Below are positions 1-8,566 of a stretch of DNA of 64,000 nucleotides, one piece after another; positions within the stretch are counted from its first letter, which is position 1, and every line of letters starts with the position of its first letter. Made by a program: the position numbers and the translations under genes. Source of the stretch: Mesorhizobium sp. BR1-1-16 (lineage in GTDB: Bacteria; Pseudomonadota; Alphaproteobacteria; Rhizobiales; Kaistiaceae); contig NZ_JAIUIE010000006.1 in NCBI RefSeq assembly GCF_020165495.1, positions 62,001 through 126,000 of the forward strand, read 5' to 3'. A model generated the notes under the pieces. It saw only the letters and a list, made by a program, of their open reading frames with translations. It was not told where the DNA came from and searched no databases.

Positions 1-252
1 GCAAATCCACTCAACCGCTTCGCGGTCTCGAGCTGGATGCCCTTCGTCACGAATCCTGATGGATCACTCGACCTCACCATTGGTCCGGACTCGCCCGGCA
101 GCGCGACGGAAGCCAACTGGTTGCCGGCCCCGAAGGGACCGTTCAACCTGACCATGCGGCTCTATGCGCCGAAATCAGACGCTCTCACCGGCAAGTGGGT
201 GCCACCGGTCGTGCGGCGCGCCGCCGCGCTGGCGCCGATCGGCGCGCAGTAA
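1..252 (+). CDS. DUF1254/DUF1214-type protein, C-terminal end (partial)
   Basis: The frame is open from the first base, so the gene begins outside the window and only the last 83 residues are present. The tail has the pattern usual for the C-terminal DUF1214 domain of DUF1254 proteins: a NPDGSLDL stretch, a SPG motif, NWLPAP followed by GPFNL, then RLYAPK and a W-PP ending. Members are secreted or envelope-associated and their biochemical role is not established. The gene is convergent with the large membrane protein that follows, with a stem-loop between them. The family call is from memory of the motif and is fairly secure; function is unknown. Confidence 0.75.
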   Translation, partial: ANPLNRFAVSSWMPFVTNPDGSLDLTIGPDSPGSATEANWLPAPKGPFNLTMRLYAPKSDALTGKWVPPVVRRAAALAPIGAQ

Positions 253-275
253 AAGACGTCGCCTTCAACAATACC

Positions 276-307
276 GGTCCCGCCGGAGCCAAGGCTGCGG
301 CGGGACC
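276..307. terminator. Stem-loop between convergent genes
   Basis: Arms GGTCCCGCC and GGCGGGACC (9 bp) flank an inner AGCC/GGCT pairing, so the hairpin extends almost to a two-base loop. It sits between the two convergent stop codons. Neither strand shows a U-tract after it, so it may stop transcription poorly or act mainly as a 3'-end protector. Confidence 0.45.
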
Positions 308-337
308 GCGCTCGATTGACGTCGCCCTGTTCGCCGT

Positions 338-3300
338 TCACTGGACCGGGACAGGTTCAGTCGTCCGAACGCCTCTGAAGAACGGACTATTGGACAGGGG
401 GTCAAGGCAGCTCGCGTCCCAGTCCTTGGTGGCGTCAGGCAATGTCGACGTCGAGCAGAGAGTCGAGGTGGGGATTTCCTCCGGCGGCCCCTTGGGCCCT
501 CGCAGCATGTCGCCCTCGTCCATCACGCCGTTAAGCAGGAATAGCCAAGCGAGCGTGAGCGACATGTTCTGGCCGGGAAACCACTTCTCGAAGAGCGCTC
601 TAGCCCCGGAGCGATGCGAGAACAGCTCATAGACCCGCCTCTGCACGAAGGCGACGAGTTCCGTGTCGTGCCGCGAGACGAGCAGCGCATAGGGCTCATA
701 GGTATATGTCTTTCCGGCCGGCTGGACCCCGGGGCAGTCGCCGCCCCGCGCACGCCGCTCGGCCTCCTTTCCCTGGATGATCTCGAGATCGCCGGCATAG
801 ATCTTGTCCCGCGCTGCCCCTTCGCAGAACCAGGCGATGAGGTCATCGTGGCTTGGCTTCGGGCAAAGAACGTAGGACTGCGAAATTTCCGACACCGCCC
901 TCAGGGACTGCGTCGGCTTCTGGACTGGTACGCCGCTGCCGGCGCCATCCGGGACAGGTTCTGGTTCGACACAGGCTGACGGCGTCCCTCTGGCGCAGCC
1001 CGCCGGCTTGTTGGCTGTACCCACCTTCAGGACGTCGGCCGTGCATATTTCCCAAGCGACGCGCTCGGCCGTGGATGAGGCAAGATAGCCGATCTGGACG
1101 GGATCACTGTTATACTGTCGCGCCGAGCGATAGAGATACGAGACGCCGGACACGAAGATGATGGGCGAGAAGATGCCGGCGTTCATGCGCTCGCTGTCGC
1201 CGAGCCAAAGCGTCGTCGCATCGCAGAGAACGTCGATCTTGTCGTCCGCGCCGCCATTCGCGATCATCTTGTCGTGCGATGGATCATTCGGTCCGCGAAG
1301 CCTTTTGAACCGGCTCTGCGGCTGGTCGATCACACGCTGCTCGATCTGCCACGGACTGTTTTCGAAGATCTGGTAACAGAGCTCGGCGACGTAGCCGAGA
1401 TAGGGCTGCGGCGTGTCCTTCCTCTGCCCGGCCGGTTGGAACGAGAATGGTGGAATGTCGGATCGAAAGCCCAGCACGATCGTCGGCATCGCCGATTTGG
1501 CGGCATCGGCACGGGCGGGTGTCGCCAACCCGAAGACGAGGCCGCTGGCAACCACGGCCAGCGCGAGAACGCCAGCTTGAGCGGCCGCTTTGGCGGCCTT
1601 GGAGGAGGTCTGTCTCCTGATCTCATAGCGTTGCTGCGAACGACGATGCTGCCTTGTGAGCCCGATCACAGAGATGAAGACCGACGCCGAGATGACCAGG
1701 AGGTCCAGCGTCGAATAATAGGCGAAGCAGGTCTCGAGATTGTCGCGTCCCGCCCACCACATGCTCCACAGCGACAGCTCGAACGGCTCGTTGTGCCCGT
1801 CGATGAGACGCCGACACGGGATGGCCGCCGAGGTGCTCGCGACGAAGCTGAGATAGACGAGCGTGACTATCCCGGCTGTCGCCGCGATCCACAGGCGTCG
1901 GCGCGCAAAGGACTTGTCCGGATAGCGCAGGACAATGTTGATGCCGAGATAGCAGATGCCAGACACGGGCGCGAGCACGACATAGAAAAACAGGGTTCCC
2001 ATATAGCGTTCCGACCCGAGCAGAGACTGCGTCATCTGCTCGATATTGCGGCTGGCCAGGGCCGTCTTCAGGATCGCGAAGAGCATCATGCCGCCAGCGG
2101 AAATGGCCAACGCCGCCAGCAATCCCGCGATATCACGCCACAGAACCGTGGTTTCAAGCATTCCCTCACGCGAAAACCGGCCATCTGTGACTTCGGCCAG
2201 CGTCGCGATTGTGGTCGCCGGCAACCAGACCAGGATGAACAGCTTGATCGTTTCCGCAGCCGCAATCAGCGTGAGATTGGATACCGAAAGCGGCACTCGA
2301 AAAATGGGCGGATGCCACTGGATCCATACGAAGATGAAGTAGACGGTGAAGATGACGGCCAGCATGTAGAGCGGAAAGCCCGTCGCCGGATTGTTATCCT
2401 CTTCCCGAAAGCGGCTGATGATCGTTTCCCTGAGATCGTCCTTCAAGTTCGCGAATTTGGACCCATAATCGACATAGATCGCCATGATGATGGCAAACTC
2501 GTCGCGGATGCGTTCAAGGACAACACAGGTATCGAGCAGTAATTTTTCATCATTCTTGCTCGTCGAGGCGCTATCGCTGCTGTCGCCTGTCCTTTGACTG
2601 GAATTGATCAGGCTGTCGAACAGCGCGAGCGCATCCTCCGCTTCGTCTCGCACCTCTCTTTCATATTCGTCGAGTTTTCGTCTGATATCCGGGTCGGACC
2701 ACTGGAGATTTTCCTTGTAGGACCAGACGACAACCGCATGGAGGTTCTTGCTGAGCGTAATATAGCTCGCAAGCTTTGGTCCCAGGGTCTTCCTCACCCA
2801 GGCCGGATAGCTGGCGAGCGCCGTGACATCCTCGACGGGATTGCCATCGATCAGCGTCTTGATCCTGGTTGCCTTTTCCCGCAGGCGCGTCGGAATGCCG
2901 ACGATTTCATGCGCGAACCGGCGCAGTATGTTTTCAGCTGGAATGAGTGGATTGAGCAGCGGCGCCAGGCCGCCGATGCCGGCAGCCAGAAGCAGAGGCC
3001 AGCGCCAGGACGTGAATTCGACCGAGCCGACGCTGACCTGAAGACCGGACACATTGATCTGCGAGGCCAGTTGGAAAATCACGCGGCCAAAGAACGACAG
3101 CATCGCGTAAATGAAGATGAGCAGGATGCAATAGATGACATAAGCCCGCCGGAGGGACTCGCTGTCCTTCAAATTCCAGATCTTGAGCTTCTTGAAATCG
3201 CGGAACGCGTCGGTATTGACGTCATAGCTGGGCTCGGCAAAGCGTTTCCATGCAAAAGCACAGATGAGGACCACACCCGCCAGAAAGGCGACGACGAACT

Positions 3301-3424
3301 CCCAGGAAACGGCTATTCCGACAAAGGGAAAGTCCCGTTGTGCTTCCGGGGTCAGTGAGGCGTACTGCCAAAGTGTCGTCGGGACGCTGTCCGGCCAATA
3401 GGCAGAGTTTGTGTCCACTTCCAC
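338..3424 (-). CDS. Multi-pass membrane protein fused to a periplasmic solute-binding (family 3-like) domain
   Basis: This is a 1028-residue protein. About nine hydrophobic segments lie near residues 35-58, 94-113, 139-160, 350-370, 383-408, 430-454, 473-499, 510-530 and 570-590, with a charged cytoplasmic-looking stretch at about 165-345. A tenth segment (about 615-637) looks like a signal peptide and ends in TPARA before DAA. From about 648 to 960 the sequence resembles a family 3 extracytoplasmic solute-binding domain: IVLGFRSDIPPFSF, then YLGYVAELC, then a DVLCDATT motif. The start is GTG; a second GTG six bases downstream fits the GGGGG ribosome site equally well. Codon use looks less GC-biased than in neighbours. 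It could be a ligand-sensing membrane receptor. The exact function is not recognised. Confidence 0.7.
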   Translation of the reverse strand: MEVDTNSAYWPDSVPTTLWQYASLTPEAQRDFPFVGIAVSWEFVVAFLAGVVLICAFAWKRFAEPSYDVNTDAFRDFKKLKIWNLKDSESLRRAYVIYCILLIFIYAMLSFFGRVIFQLASQINVSGLQVSVGSVEFTSWRWPLLLAAGIGGLAPLLNPLIPAENILRRFAHEIVGIPTRLREKATRIKTLIDGNPVEDVTALASYPAWVRKTLGPKLASYITLSKNLHAVVVWSYKENLQWSDPDIRRKLDEYEREVRDEAEDALALFDSLINSSQRTGDSSDSASTSKNDEKLLLDTCVVLERIRDEFAIIMAIYVDYGSKFANLKDDLRETIISRFREEDNNPATGFPLYMLAVIFTVYFIFVWIQWHPPIFRVPLSVSNLTLIAAAETIKLFILVWLPATTIATLAEVTDGRFSREGMLETTVLWRDIAGLLAALAISAGGMMLFAILKTALASRNIEQMTQSLLGSERYMGTLFFYVVLAPVSGICYLGINIVLRYPDKSFARRRLWIAATAGIVTLVYLSFVASTSAAIPCRRLIDGHNEPFELSLWSMWWAGRDNLETCFAYYSTLDLLVISASVFISVIGLTRQHRRSQQRYEIRRQTSSKAAKAAAQAGVLALAVVASGLVFGLATPARADAAKSAMPTIVLGFRSDIPPFSFQPAGQRKDTPQPYLGYVAELCYQIFENSPWQIEQRVIDQPQSRFKRLRGPNDPSHDKMIANGGADDKIDVLCDATTLWLGDSERMNAGIFSPIIFVSGVSYLYRSARQYNSDPVQIGYLASSTAERVAWEICTADVLKVGTANKPAGCARGTPSACVEPEPVPDGAGSGVPVQKPTQSLRAVSEISQSYVLCPKPSHDDLIAWFCEGAARDKIYAGDLEIIQGKEAERRARGGDCPGVQPAGKTYTYEPYALLVSRHDTELVAFVQRRVYELFSHRSGARALFEKWFPGQNMSLTLAWLFLLNGVMDEGDMLRGPKGPPEEIPTSTLCSTSTLPDATKDWDASCLDPLSNSPFFRGVRTTEPVPVQ

Positions 3425-3687
3425 CCCCTACGCAACGCAACATCACACCCGGGCACCATCATTGAAGGCAATGTCAGGCGGTCCGGCCGCGCGGTCTTCC
3501 ACGACCGCTGCCCGGCGTTTCACCGGCCAGATGAACGGCACCGGGCCCTGCGATGGCGAACAGGCCTCGATCGATCCCGATCTCAACTTTGTCGACCGTC
3601 GAATGCGGACAGCAAAACGCAGCATTGCGGAGCGGCGCGCAGGCTCTGACGCAGCTATCGTTCAGGCTTCAGCGGCAGTGGCTCAGG

Positions 3688-3798
3688 CTAGCACTTCTGC
3701 TGTTGAGGATTGCATGGATCAGCCAGCGCGCTTTGATTTCCGAGCGACACGGGCGTGAGCAACAGCGCGAGAACTGCGAGGGCAAGCAAATACTTCAT
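3688..3798 (-). CDS. Small secreted peptide, 36 residues, uncharacterised
   Basis: This short frame starts with ATG 8 bases after a strong GGAGG site. The product begins MKYLLALAVLALLL, a clear signal-peptide core, continues to an ALADP junction and ends CNPQQQKC, so the mature peptide would be about ten residues with two cysteines. The strong ribosome site, the signal sequence and the coherent stop support a real gene despite its size. A TATAAG-like element lies about 60 bases upstream, and a perfect 20-bp palindrome lies about 88 bases upstream. It may be a small periplasmic or lipoprotein-like peptide. No family is recognised. Confidence 0.55.
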   Translation of the reverse strand: MKYLLALAVLALLLTPVSLGNQSALADPCNPQQQKC

Positions 3799-3885
3799 GA
3801 TACGACCTCCGACATTCGACGTCAGGTCTGTGGAAGCATGCTATTGACATCGGCAGCAACTTATACCCCCTGGACGCGCCACGCA

Positions 3886-3905
3886 ACTGCCACAATTGTG
3901 GCAGT
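3886..3905. promoter_or_regulatory. Perfect 20-bp palindrome, candidate operator
   Basis: The sequence ACTGCCACAATTGTGGCAGT is its own reverse complement. It lies upstream of the small secreted-peptide gene, next to a possible -35 region (TTGCGT, 15 bases from TATAAG on the minus strand). The symmetry fits binding of a dimeric repressor or activator. A near copy of its core is found at 30128-30141. The cognate regulator is not identified. Confidence 0.5.
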
Positions 3906-3955
3906 CGACAGTTCGATGGCGGCCTGATTCTTCGGATTTCCGCGGGGTGTTCCGT

Positions 3956-4843
3956 CTATGTTTTGTCGTTACGCGCGAGCTCCCTCAGCCGCTCGCCGAG
4001 ATAGCTGCCAGCCGTATAGCGCTCCGACAGCACGACGTCAGGCCGGGGCTGCAGGAACAGCGGGATCGACACGCGCGACTTGAAGCGCGAGTCGCCAGCC
4101 GGGTTGACGACGCGATGCGTCGTCGACGCATAGTAGCCGCCCGACGCCTCCTGCAGCATGTCTCCGACATTGATGACCAGCATACCGAAATCGAACGGCA
4201 CGTCGACCCATTCGCCTTCGCCATTGAGGATCTGCAGCCCGCGCTCGTTGGCGGCCGGCAGGATCGTCAGGAGATTGATGTCCTCATGCGCCGCGGCGCG
4301 GATCGCGTCGGGATCCTCCTCGCCGGTCAGCGGCGGGTAGCGAAGAATGCGGAACAGCGTCCCCTCGCTACCGCGCATCATTTCAGGCAAAGGAACCGAG
4401 AATTTCGCCTTGACCTCGGCCGGCGTGTTGTCGTCGACCCAGGTCAGCAATTCCTCCGCGAGATCATGCGCCAGGCCGAAATAGCGCCGCGCCGCATCGG
4501 AGACCTCATCAGGGTAACGGCCCCACGAATAGAGGTGGAAATACTCCTTGAGGTCGCGCTTCTTGCCGCCCTTCGCCGTTTCAGCCTTGGCCGGCGGGAA
4601 GAAACCGTCATGCTTCTCGCCGACGAGATATTTGTGCTTGGCCTCGCTGTCGAAGAAATCAAGCCATTCGGAATAGATCTGTTCGACAAGCGGCTGTGGG
4701 ATTGGGTGGTTGGTGAGGACGCCGAAGCCGGTCCGGCGCAGCGACTCGGCGAACAGCGCCGGTGCATTCGGATCACGATAATCGACGACGATGATGCCGC
4801 TTTCATGCGGCACCGCATCCCGCCTCGCATCGAACGCAGTCAT
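3956..4843 (-). CDS. 2-oxoglutarate/Fe(II)-dependent oxygenase, isopenicillin N synthase-like
   Basis: The 295-residue protein has the DIOX_N region (VDYRDPNAPALFAESL, then GFGVLTNHPI) followed by the double-stranded beta-helix core. The iron triad is His186 and Asp188 in AAHEDIN plus His243 in TTHRVVNP. The Arg257-x-Ser259 pair in KSRVSIP should bind the 2-oxoglutarate carboxylate. All catalytic residues are present, so an active hydroxylase or related oxidase is expected. The substrate cannot be read from sequence; bacterial relatives act on amino acids, purine-derived or aromatic compounds. The gene stands alone and is transcribed away from the ATP-grasp cluster. Confidence 0.85.
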   Translation of the reverse strand: MTAFDARRDAVPHESGIIVVDYRDPNAPALFAESLRRTGFGVLTNHPIPQPLVEQIYSEWLDFFDSEAKHKYLVGEKHDGFFPPAKAETAKGGKKRDLKEYFHLYSWGRYPDEVSDAARRYFGLAHDLAEELLTWVDDNTPAEVKAKFSVPLPEMMRGSEGTLFRILRYPPLTGEEDPDAIRAAAHEDINLLTILPAANERGLQILNGEGEWVDVPFDFGMLVINVGDMLQEASGGYYASTTHRVVNPAGDSRFKSRVSIPLFLQPRPDVVLSERYTAGSYLGERLRELARNDKT

Positions 4844-5155
4844 GATAATCCCTCTCTGTTTTTGGCCGCGGCAAGCGCCGCTGCTTTGTCGGCATCATGA
4901 ACCCGAAGCCGCGAGTGAGGCAATCCAGTTGCGCTGCGGCGGTCGCTCTCTGCCTAATTTCACGGCAGATGCTGCCTTCTGTGCCGCGTCATCCCGACAT
5001 CATCACGACGTCCGATTGGCACTAGCCAAGAGTGAGCGCGTTATGTGCAATATCGTGAGACGAATTCGCGAGGATCAAACCGGACGAACAGAAGGCACGG
5101 CCGTTGGCACAGTGCTTGCCGGATTGATCGGGAACGCAGGGGAGTAAGGGCGGGA
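4844..5155. other. Divergent intergenic region, 312 bases
   Basis: This stretch separates the oxygenase gene and the ATP-grasp gene, which are transcribed away from each other, so promoters for both should lie here. No clear hairpin, repeat or convincing small gene was seen. A GGGGAG ribosome site for the ATP-grasp gene is at its right end. Confidence 0.5.
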
Positions 5156-6574
5156 ATGGGCGTTGCCTTCGACGAGATGGGCGCAAGCGGTGATGGCTGC
5201 CGGCCGGGCTATGAAGTCCTGAAGCGCTGGCTGGAATCGACTCCACCCGATCTTCTGGTGACGCGGCGCGCGGAGGCGGAGCTGCTGTTCCGCCGCATCG
5301 GCATCACCTTCAACGTTTATGGCGATGATGCGGGTGAGGAGCGGCTCATCCCGTTCGACATCATCCCGCGCATCCTGACCAAGCCGGAATGGAACATTCT
5401 CGCGCGCGGGCTCGAGCAGAGGACCAAGGCACTCAACGCTTTCCTCGCCGACATCTATTCGAAGGGCGAGATCCTGCGCGCCGGCCATGTGCCGGACGAC
5501 CTTATCTACCGCAATCCCTACTACCGGCCCGAAATGGCCGGGCTGAAGTTAGCGCATGACATCTATGTGATGATCGCCGGCATCGACATCGTCCGCGTCG
5601 ATCCCGAGACGTTCTATGTCCTCGAGGACAATGCCCGTACGCCCTCCGGCGTCTCCTACATGCTGGAGAACCGCGAGGTCATGATGCGTCTGTTCCCGGA
5701 TCTCTTCGCCGAGCAGCGGATCGCCCCGGTCGAGAATTATCCCGACGCCCTGCTGGCGACGCTGAAGTCCGTCGCCCCGCGCTCGGCCTCGTCGGATCCG
5801 ACCGTCGCCCTGCTGACGCCGGGCCCCTATAACAGCGCCTTCTACGAGCACTCCTTCCTCGCCGACAAGCTCGGCATCGAATTGGTCGAGGGCCGCGACC
5901 TGCAGGTGCGCGACAATGTCGTCTATATGCGCACGACCGAAGGGCCGAAGCGTGTCGACGTTCTCTATCGCCGCCTCGACGATGATTTCCTCGATCCCCT
6001 GACCTTCCGCCCGGACTCGGCGCTCGGTGTGCCCGGACTGATGAACGCCTATCGCGCCGGCAATATCACGCTGTCGAATGCGGTCGGCACAGGCGTCGCC
6101 GACGACAAGGCCGTCTATTCCTACATGCCGGAGATCGTCCGCTTCTATCTCGGCGAAGAGCCGATCCTGAAGAACGTCCCAACCTGGCGTTGCCGCGAGC
6201 CCGACGCGCTCAAATATGTGCTCGACCATCTTCCCGAGATGGTGGTGAAGGAAGTCGCCGGCTCAGGCGGCTATGGCATGCTCATCGGCCCTGCCGCCGA
6301 CAAGAAGACGATCGCCGACTTCGCCGCCAAGCTGAAGGCCAATCCCGACGATTTCATCGCTCAGCCAACTCTGGCTCTGTCGACCTCGCCCACCTTCGTC
6401 GAGTCCGGCATCGCGCCGCGCCATGTCGATCTCCGCCCCTTCGTCCTTTCGGGCGGCGACAAGGTGCGGATCGTACCCGGCGGGCTCACGCGCGTTGCGC
6501 TCAAGGAAGGCTCGCTCGTCGTGAATTCGAGCCAGGGCGGCGGCACCAAGGACACATGGGTGCTCGATGCGTGA
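5156..6574 (+). CDS. Circularly permuted ATP-grasp type 2 protein (DUF404/DUF407)
   Basis: The 472-residue protein begins MGVAFDEM, which matches the usual family start; upstream codons in the same frame look non-coding, and GGGGAGTAAGGGCGGG gives a ribosome site. Family landmarks follow in order: LLFRRIGITFNVYGD, the DIIPRIL region, IYRNPYYRPEM, the VLEDNARTPSGVSYMLENR block, LTPGPYNSAFYEHSFLA, and a C-terminal VVKEVAGSGGYGM nucleotide-binding segment. Proteins of this type are predicted peptide ligases (ATP-grasp fold) and almost always neighbour an alpha-E protein, a transglutaminase-fold protein and sometimes Anbu, exactly as here. The substrate is unknown. Confidence 0.88.
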   Translation: MGVAFDEMGASGDGCRPGYEVLKRWLESTPPDLLVTRRAEAELLFRRIGITFNVYGDDAGEERLIPFDIIPRILTKPEWNILARGLEQRTKALNAFLADIYSKGEILRAGHVPDDLIYRNPYYRPEMAGLKLAHDIYVMIAGIDIVRVDPETFYVLEDNARTPSGVSYMLENREVMMRLFPDLFAEQRIAPVENYPDALLATLKSVAPRSASSDPTVALLTPGPYNSAFYEHSFLADKLGIELVEGRDLQVRDNVVYMRTTEGPKRVDVLYRRLDDDFLDPLTFRPDSALGVPGLMNAYRAGNITLSNAVGTGVADDKAVYSYMPEIVRFYLGEEPILKNVPTWRCREPDALKYVLDHLPEMVVKEVAGSGGYGMLIGPAADKKTIADFAAKLKANPDDFIAQPTLALSTSPTFVESGIAPRHVDLRPFVLSGGDKVRIVPGGLTRVALKEGSLVVNSSQGGGTKDTWVLDA

Positions 6575-6597
6575 GGAACAGGCCATCCTCGCTCCGG

Positions 6598-6622
6598 CCG
6601 CCTCCCTTCGGGAGAAGCGGCG
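6598..6622 (+). other. Possible RNA hairpin between ATP-grasp and alpha-E genes
   Basis: CTCCC and GGGAG surround a TTC loop, and outer GCCGC and GCGGC arms can extend the stem across a two-base bulge. It lies in the 144-base gap within the cluster. It could tune expression of the downstream genes. There is no U-tract. Confidence 0.3.
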
Positions 6623-6718
6623 CTGTTCTCGAAATTCGTTCGCGTTCCAAGGTCTGACGCCCTCGCCCGCCTGCATGTCGTGGCGGGGCGGGGACCTTTG
6701 CATCCGGAGTTTCCGCCC

Positions 6719-7660
6719 GTGCTGAGCCGTACCGCCGACAATCTGTTCTGGCTCGCCCGTTATGTGGAGCGCGCCGAAAACACCGCGCGCATCGTCGATG
6801 CAGCCAATCGGCTGGCAGCGATGCCGATCGCCTATGCCGGCGAATCGAATGAATGGGAATCGGCCGTCGCCGCGACCGGAACGCTCGGCCTGTTCAAGTC
6901 GCTCGGCAAGGAGGCAACGGCGGAGAACGTCGTCGAATTCCTCGCTCTTTCACCGGAAAACCCGTCCTCAATCCGTTCCTGCCTCGAACGCGCCCGCGTC
7001 AACGCCCGCACGGTCCGCACCGCGCTGACTGGCGAGATGTGGGAGGCGATCAACGGCGCCTGGCTTGGCCTCCGCGATTTCGACCGCCTCGCCGGCGACC
7101 GCCTGAAGCTCAATGCCTTCCTGACCTATGTGAAAGAGGCATCGCTCCGCTTCGACGGCTCGGCCTATCGGACGATGCTCCGCAACGACGCCTTCTTCTT
7201 CTCGGGTCTCGGCAGCTTCATCGAGCGCGCCGACAACACCGCGCGCATCCTCGACGTCAAATATCACCTGCTGCTGCCCGAGCATGAGAGCGTCGGCGGC
7301 GGTCTCGACTTCTTCCAGTGGTCGTCGATCCTGCGCTCGGTCTCGGCCAACACGGCCTATCACTGGGTCTATCGCGAGAGCGTCAAGCCGTGGCTCGTCG
7401 CCGACCTCCTGGTTCTGAACGAGCAGCTGCCGCGTTCGCTTTCCGCCTGCTATGCGCGGATCTGCGAGTTCCTCGACGAGCTTTCGCTCGCCTATGGCCG
7501 CCAAGGGCCGGCCCAGCGCGTCGCGCGCTCGACTCGCAACCGGCTGCAGAATGCGACGCTGGAGGAGGTGTTCCAGGGTGGGCTGCACGAGTTCCTGACC
7601 GAGCTGATCGGCGAGAACACGCGTCTCGGCCAGGCCATCACCGATCAGTATCTCGCCTGA
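6719..7660 (+). CDS. Alpha-E domain protein (DUF403)
   Basis: The family normally starts at a LSRTADNLFWLARYVERAEN-like motif, and here a GTG codon immediately precedes that motif with GGAG nine bases upstream, so GTG at 6719 is preferred over an upstream ATG. The 313-residue product is almost entirely alpha-helical in appearance. It contains two RADNTARI/RAENTARI-like repeats and the YHWVYRESVKPW and RSLSACYARICEFL segments typical of the family. Alpha-E proteins always accompany circularly permuted ATP-grasp enzymes and are thought to act with them. No catalytic activity is known. Confidence 0.87.
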   Translation: MLSRTADNLFWLARYVERAENTARIVDAANRLAAMPIAYAGESNEWESAVAATGTLGLFKSLGKEATAENVVEFLALSPENPSSIRSCLERARVNARTVRTALTGEMWEAINGAWLGLRDFDRLAGDRLKLNAFLTYVKEASLRFDGSAYRTMLRNDAFFFSGLGSFIERADNTARILDVKYHLLLPEHESVGGGLDFFQWSSILRSVSANTAYHWVYRESVKPWLVADLLVLNEQLPRSLSACYARICEFLDELSLAYGRQGPAQRVARSTRNRLQNATLEEVFQGGLHEFLTELIGENTRLGQAITDQYLA

Positions 7661-7670
7661 GGATCCTGAC

Positions 7671-8483
7671 ATGCGCCTCAGGATCGTTCACGAAACTGTC
7701 TATGCCTTCGATCCGCCGACCACCGGCGCGATCCAGACCCTGCGCCTGACGCCGCGCGGCCATGACGGCCAGTTCGTCGTCAACTGGCGTATCGAGGTCG
7801 ATCACGACTGCCGCCTCGCCGGCGTCCTCGATCCCTTCGGCAATATGGTCCAGTCCTTCACCACCGAGGGCAAGCTCGACGGGCTCACCATCACCGCGCT
7901 CGGCGAAGTGGAAACGCATGACATGGCCGGCATGGTGCGCGGACAGTCGGAACGCTTCCCCATCGCCGTGTTCCTGCGCGACACGCCGTTGACGCAGTCG
8001 GACGCCGCGATCCGCTCGTTCGCACAGGTGATCGACGCCGCCGCGCCCAGCGATCCCTTGTCGCGCATGCACGCGCTGATGGACGGCCTGCATGACGAGA
8101 TCGTGCCGGGCGAGGCCTCGGACGAGGGGGCGATCGCGACTTTCGCCGCCAAGACGGGCGATCCCCGCGCCATGGCGCATGTCTTCATCGCCGCCGCGCG
8201 CCATCTTGGCATTCCCGCGCGCTATGCGAGCGGCTATCTCTATCATCCGGATGCGACCGAACCGGCACAGGCCGAGCACGGCTGGGCCGAAGCGTTCATC
8301 GAAGGCGTCGGCTGGATCGGCTTCGACCCCTCGACCAATCTCTGCCCGACTGATTCGTATGTCCGCCTTGCGATCGGCCTCGATCGGGTCGCCGCGGCGC
8401 CCGTGCGCGGCGCCGCCTATGGCGATTGGAGCGCGGTTCCCAAGGTCTCGATCCGCGTTTCCGAAGCCGGTGCGTCAAAGTAG
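7671..8483 (+). CDS. Transglutaminase-fold protein lacking the catalytic Cys
   Basis: The 270-residue protein has the N-terminal beta domain of the bacterial transglutaminase-like family (LRIVHETVYAFDPP, then TLRLTPRG) and the core ending in AARHLGIPARYASGYL. In relatives the core starts with G-x-C-x-D-x-A-H. Here the aligned residues are G163-D-P165-R-A167-M-A-H170, so the nucleophilic Cys is Pro and the Asp is Ala. The later His203 (EHGW) and Asp219 (GFDPS) remain. A thiol-protease or transglutaminase activity is therefore unlikely, and a binding or scaffold role is more plausible. It starts ten bases after the alpha-E stop and is probably co-transcribed. Confidence 0.82.
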   Translation: MRLRIVHETVYAFDPPTTGAIQTLRLTPRGHDGQFVVNWRIEVDHDCRLAGVLDPFGNMVQSFTTEGKLDGLTITALGEVETHDMAGMVRGQSERFPIAVFLRDTPLTQSDAAIRSFAQVIDAAAPSDPLSRMHALMDGLHDEIVPGEASDEGAIATFAAKTGDPRAMAHVFIAAARHLGIPARYASGYLYHPDATEPAQAEHGWAEAFIEGVGWIGFDPSTNLCPTDSYVRLAIGLDRVAAAPVRGAAYGDWSAVPKVSIRVSEAGASK

Positions 8484-8566
8484 CGGTGATGTCGGCGCCA
8501 TAGCGCTTGCGACTCGTGCCGTGAGTGTCGACAATCCGGCGCCCCGGACGGAGACGATATGCGGCC

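Noticed and set aside
3844-3867. TTGACA followed by TATACC on the plus strand
   Set aside because: The spacer is only 12 bases, too short for a sigma-70 promoter, and no plus-strand gene follows.
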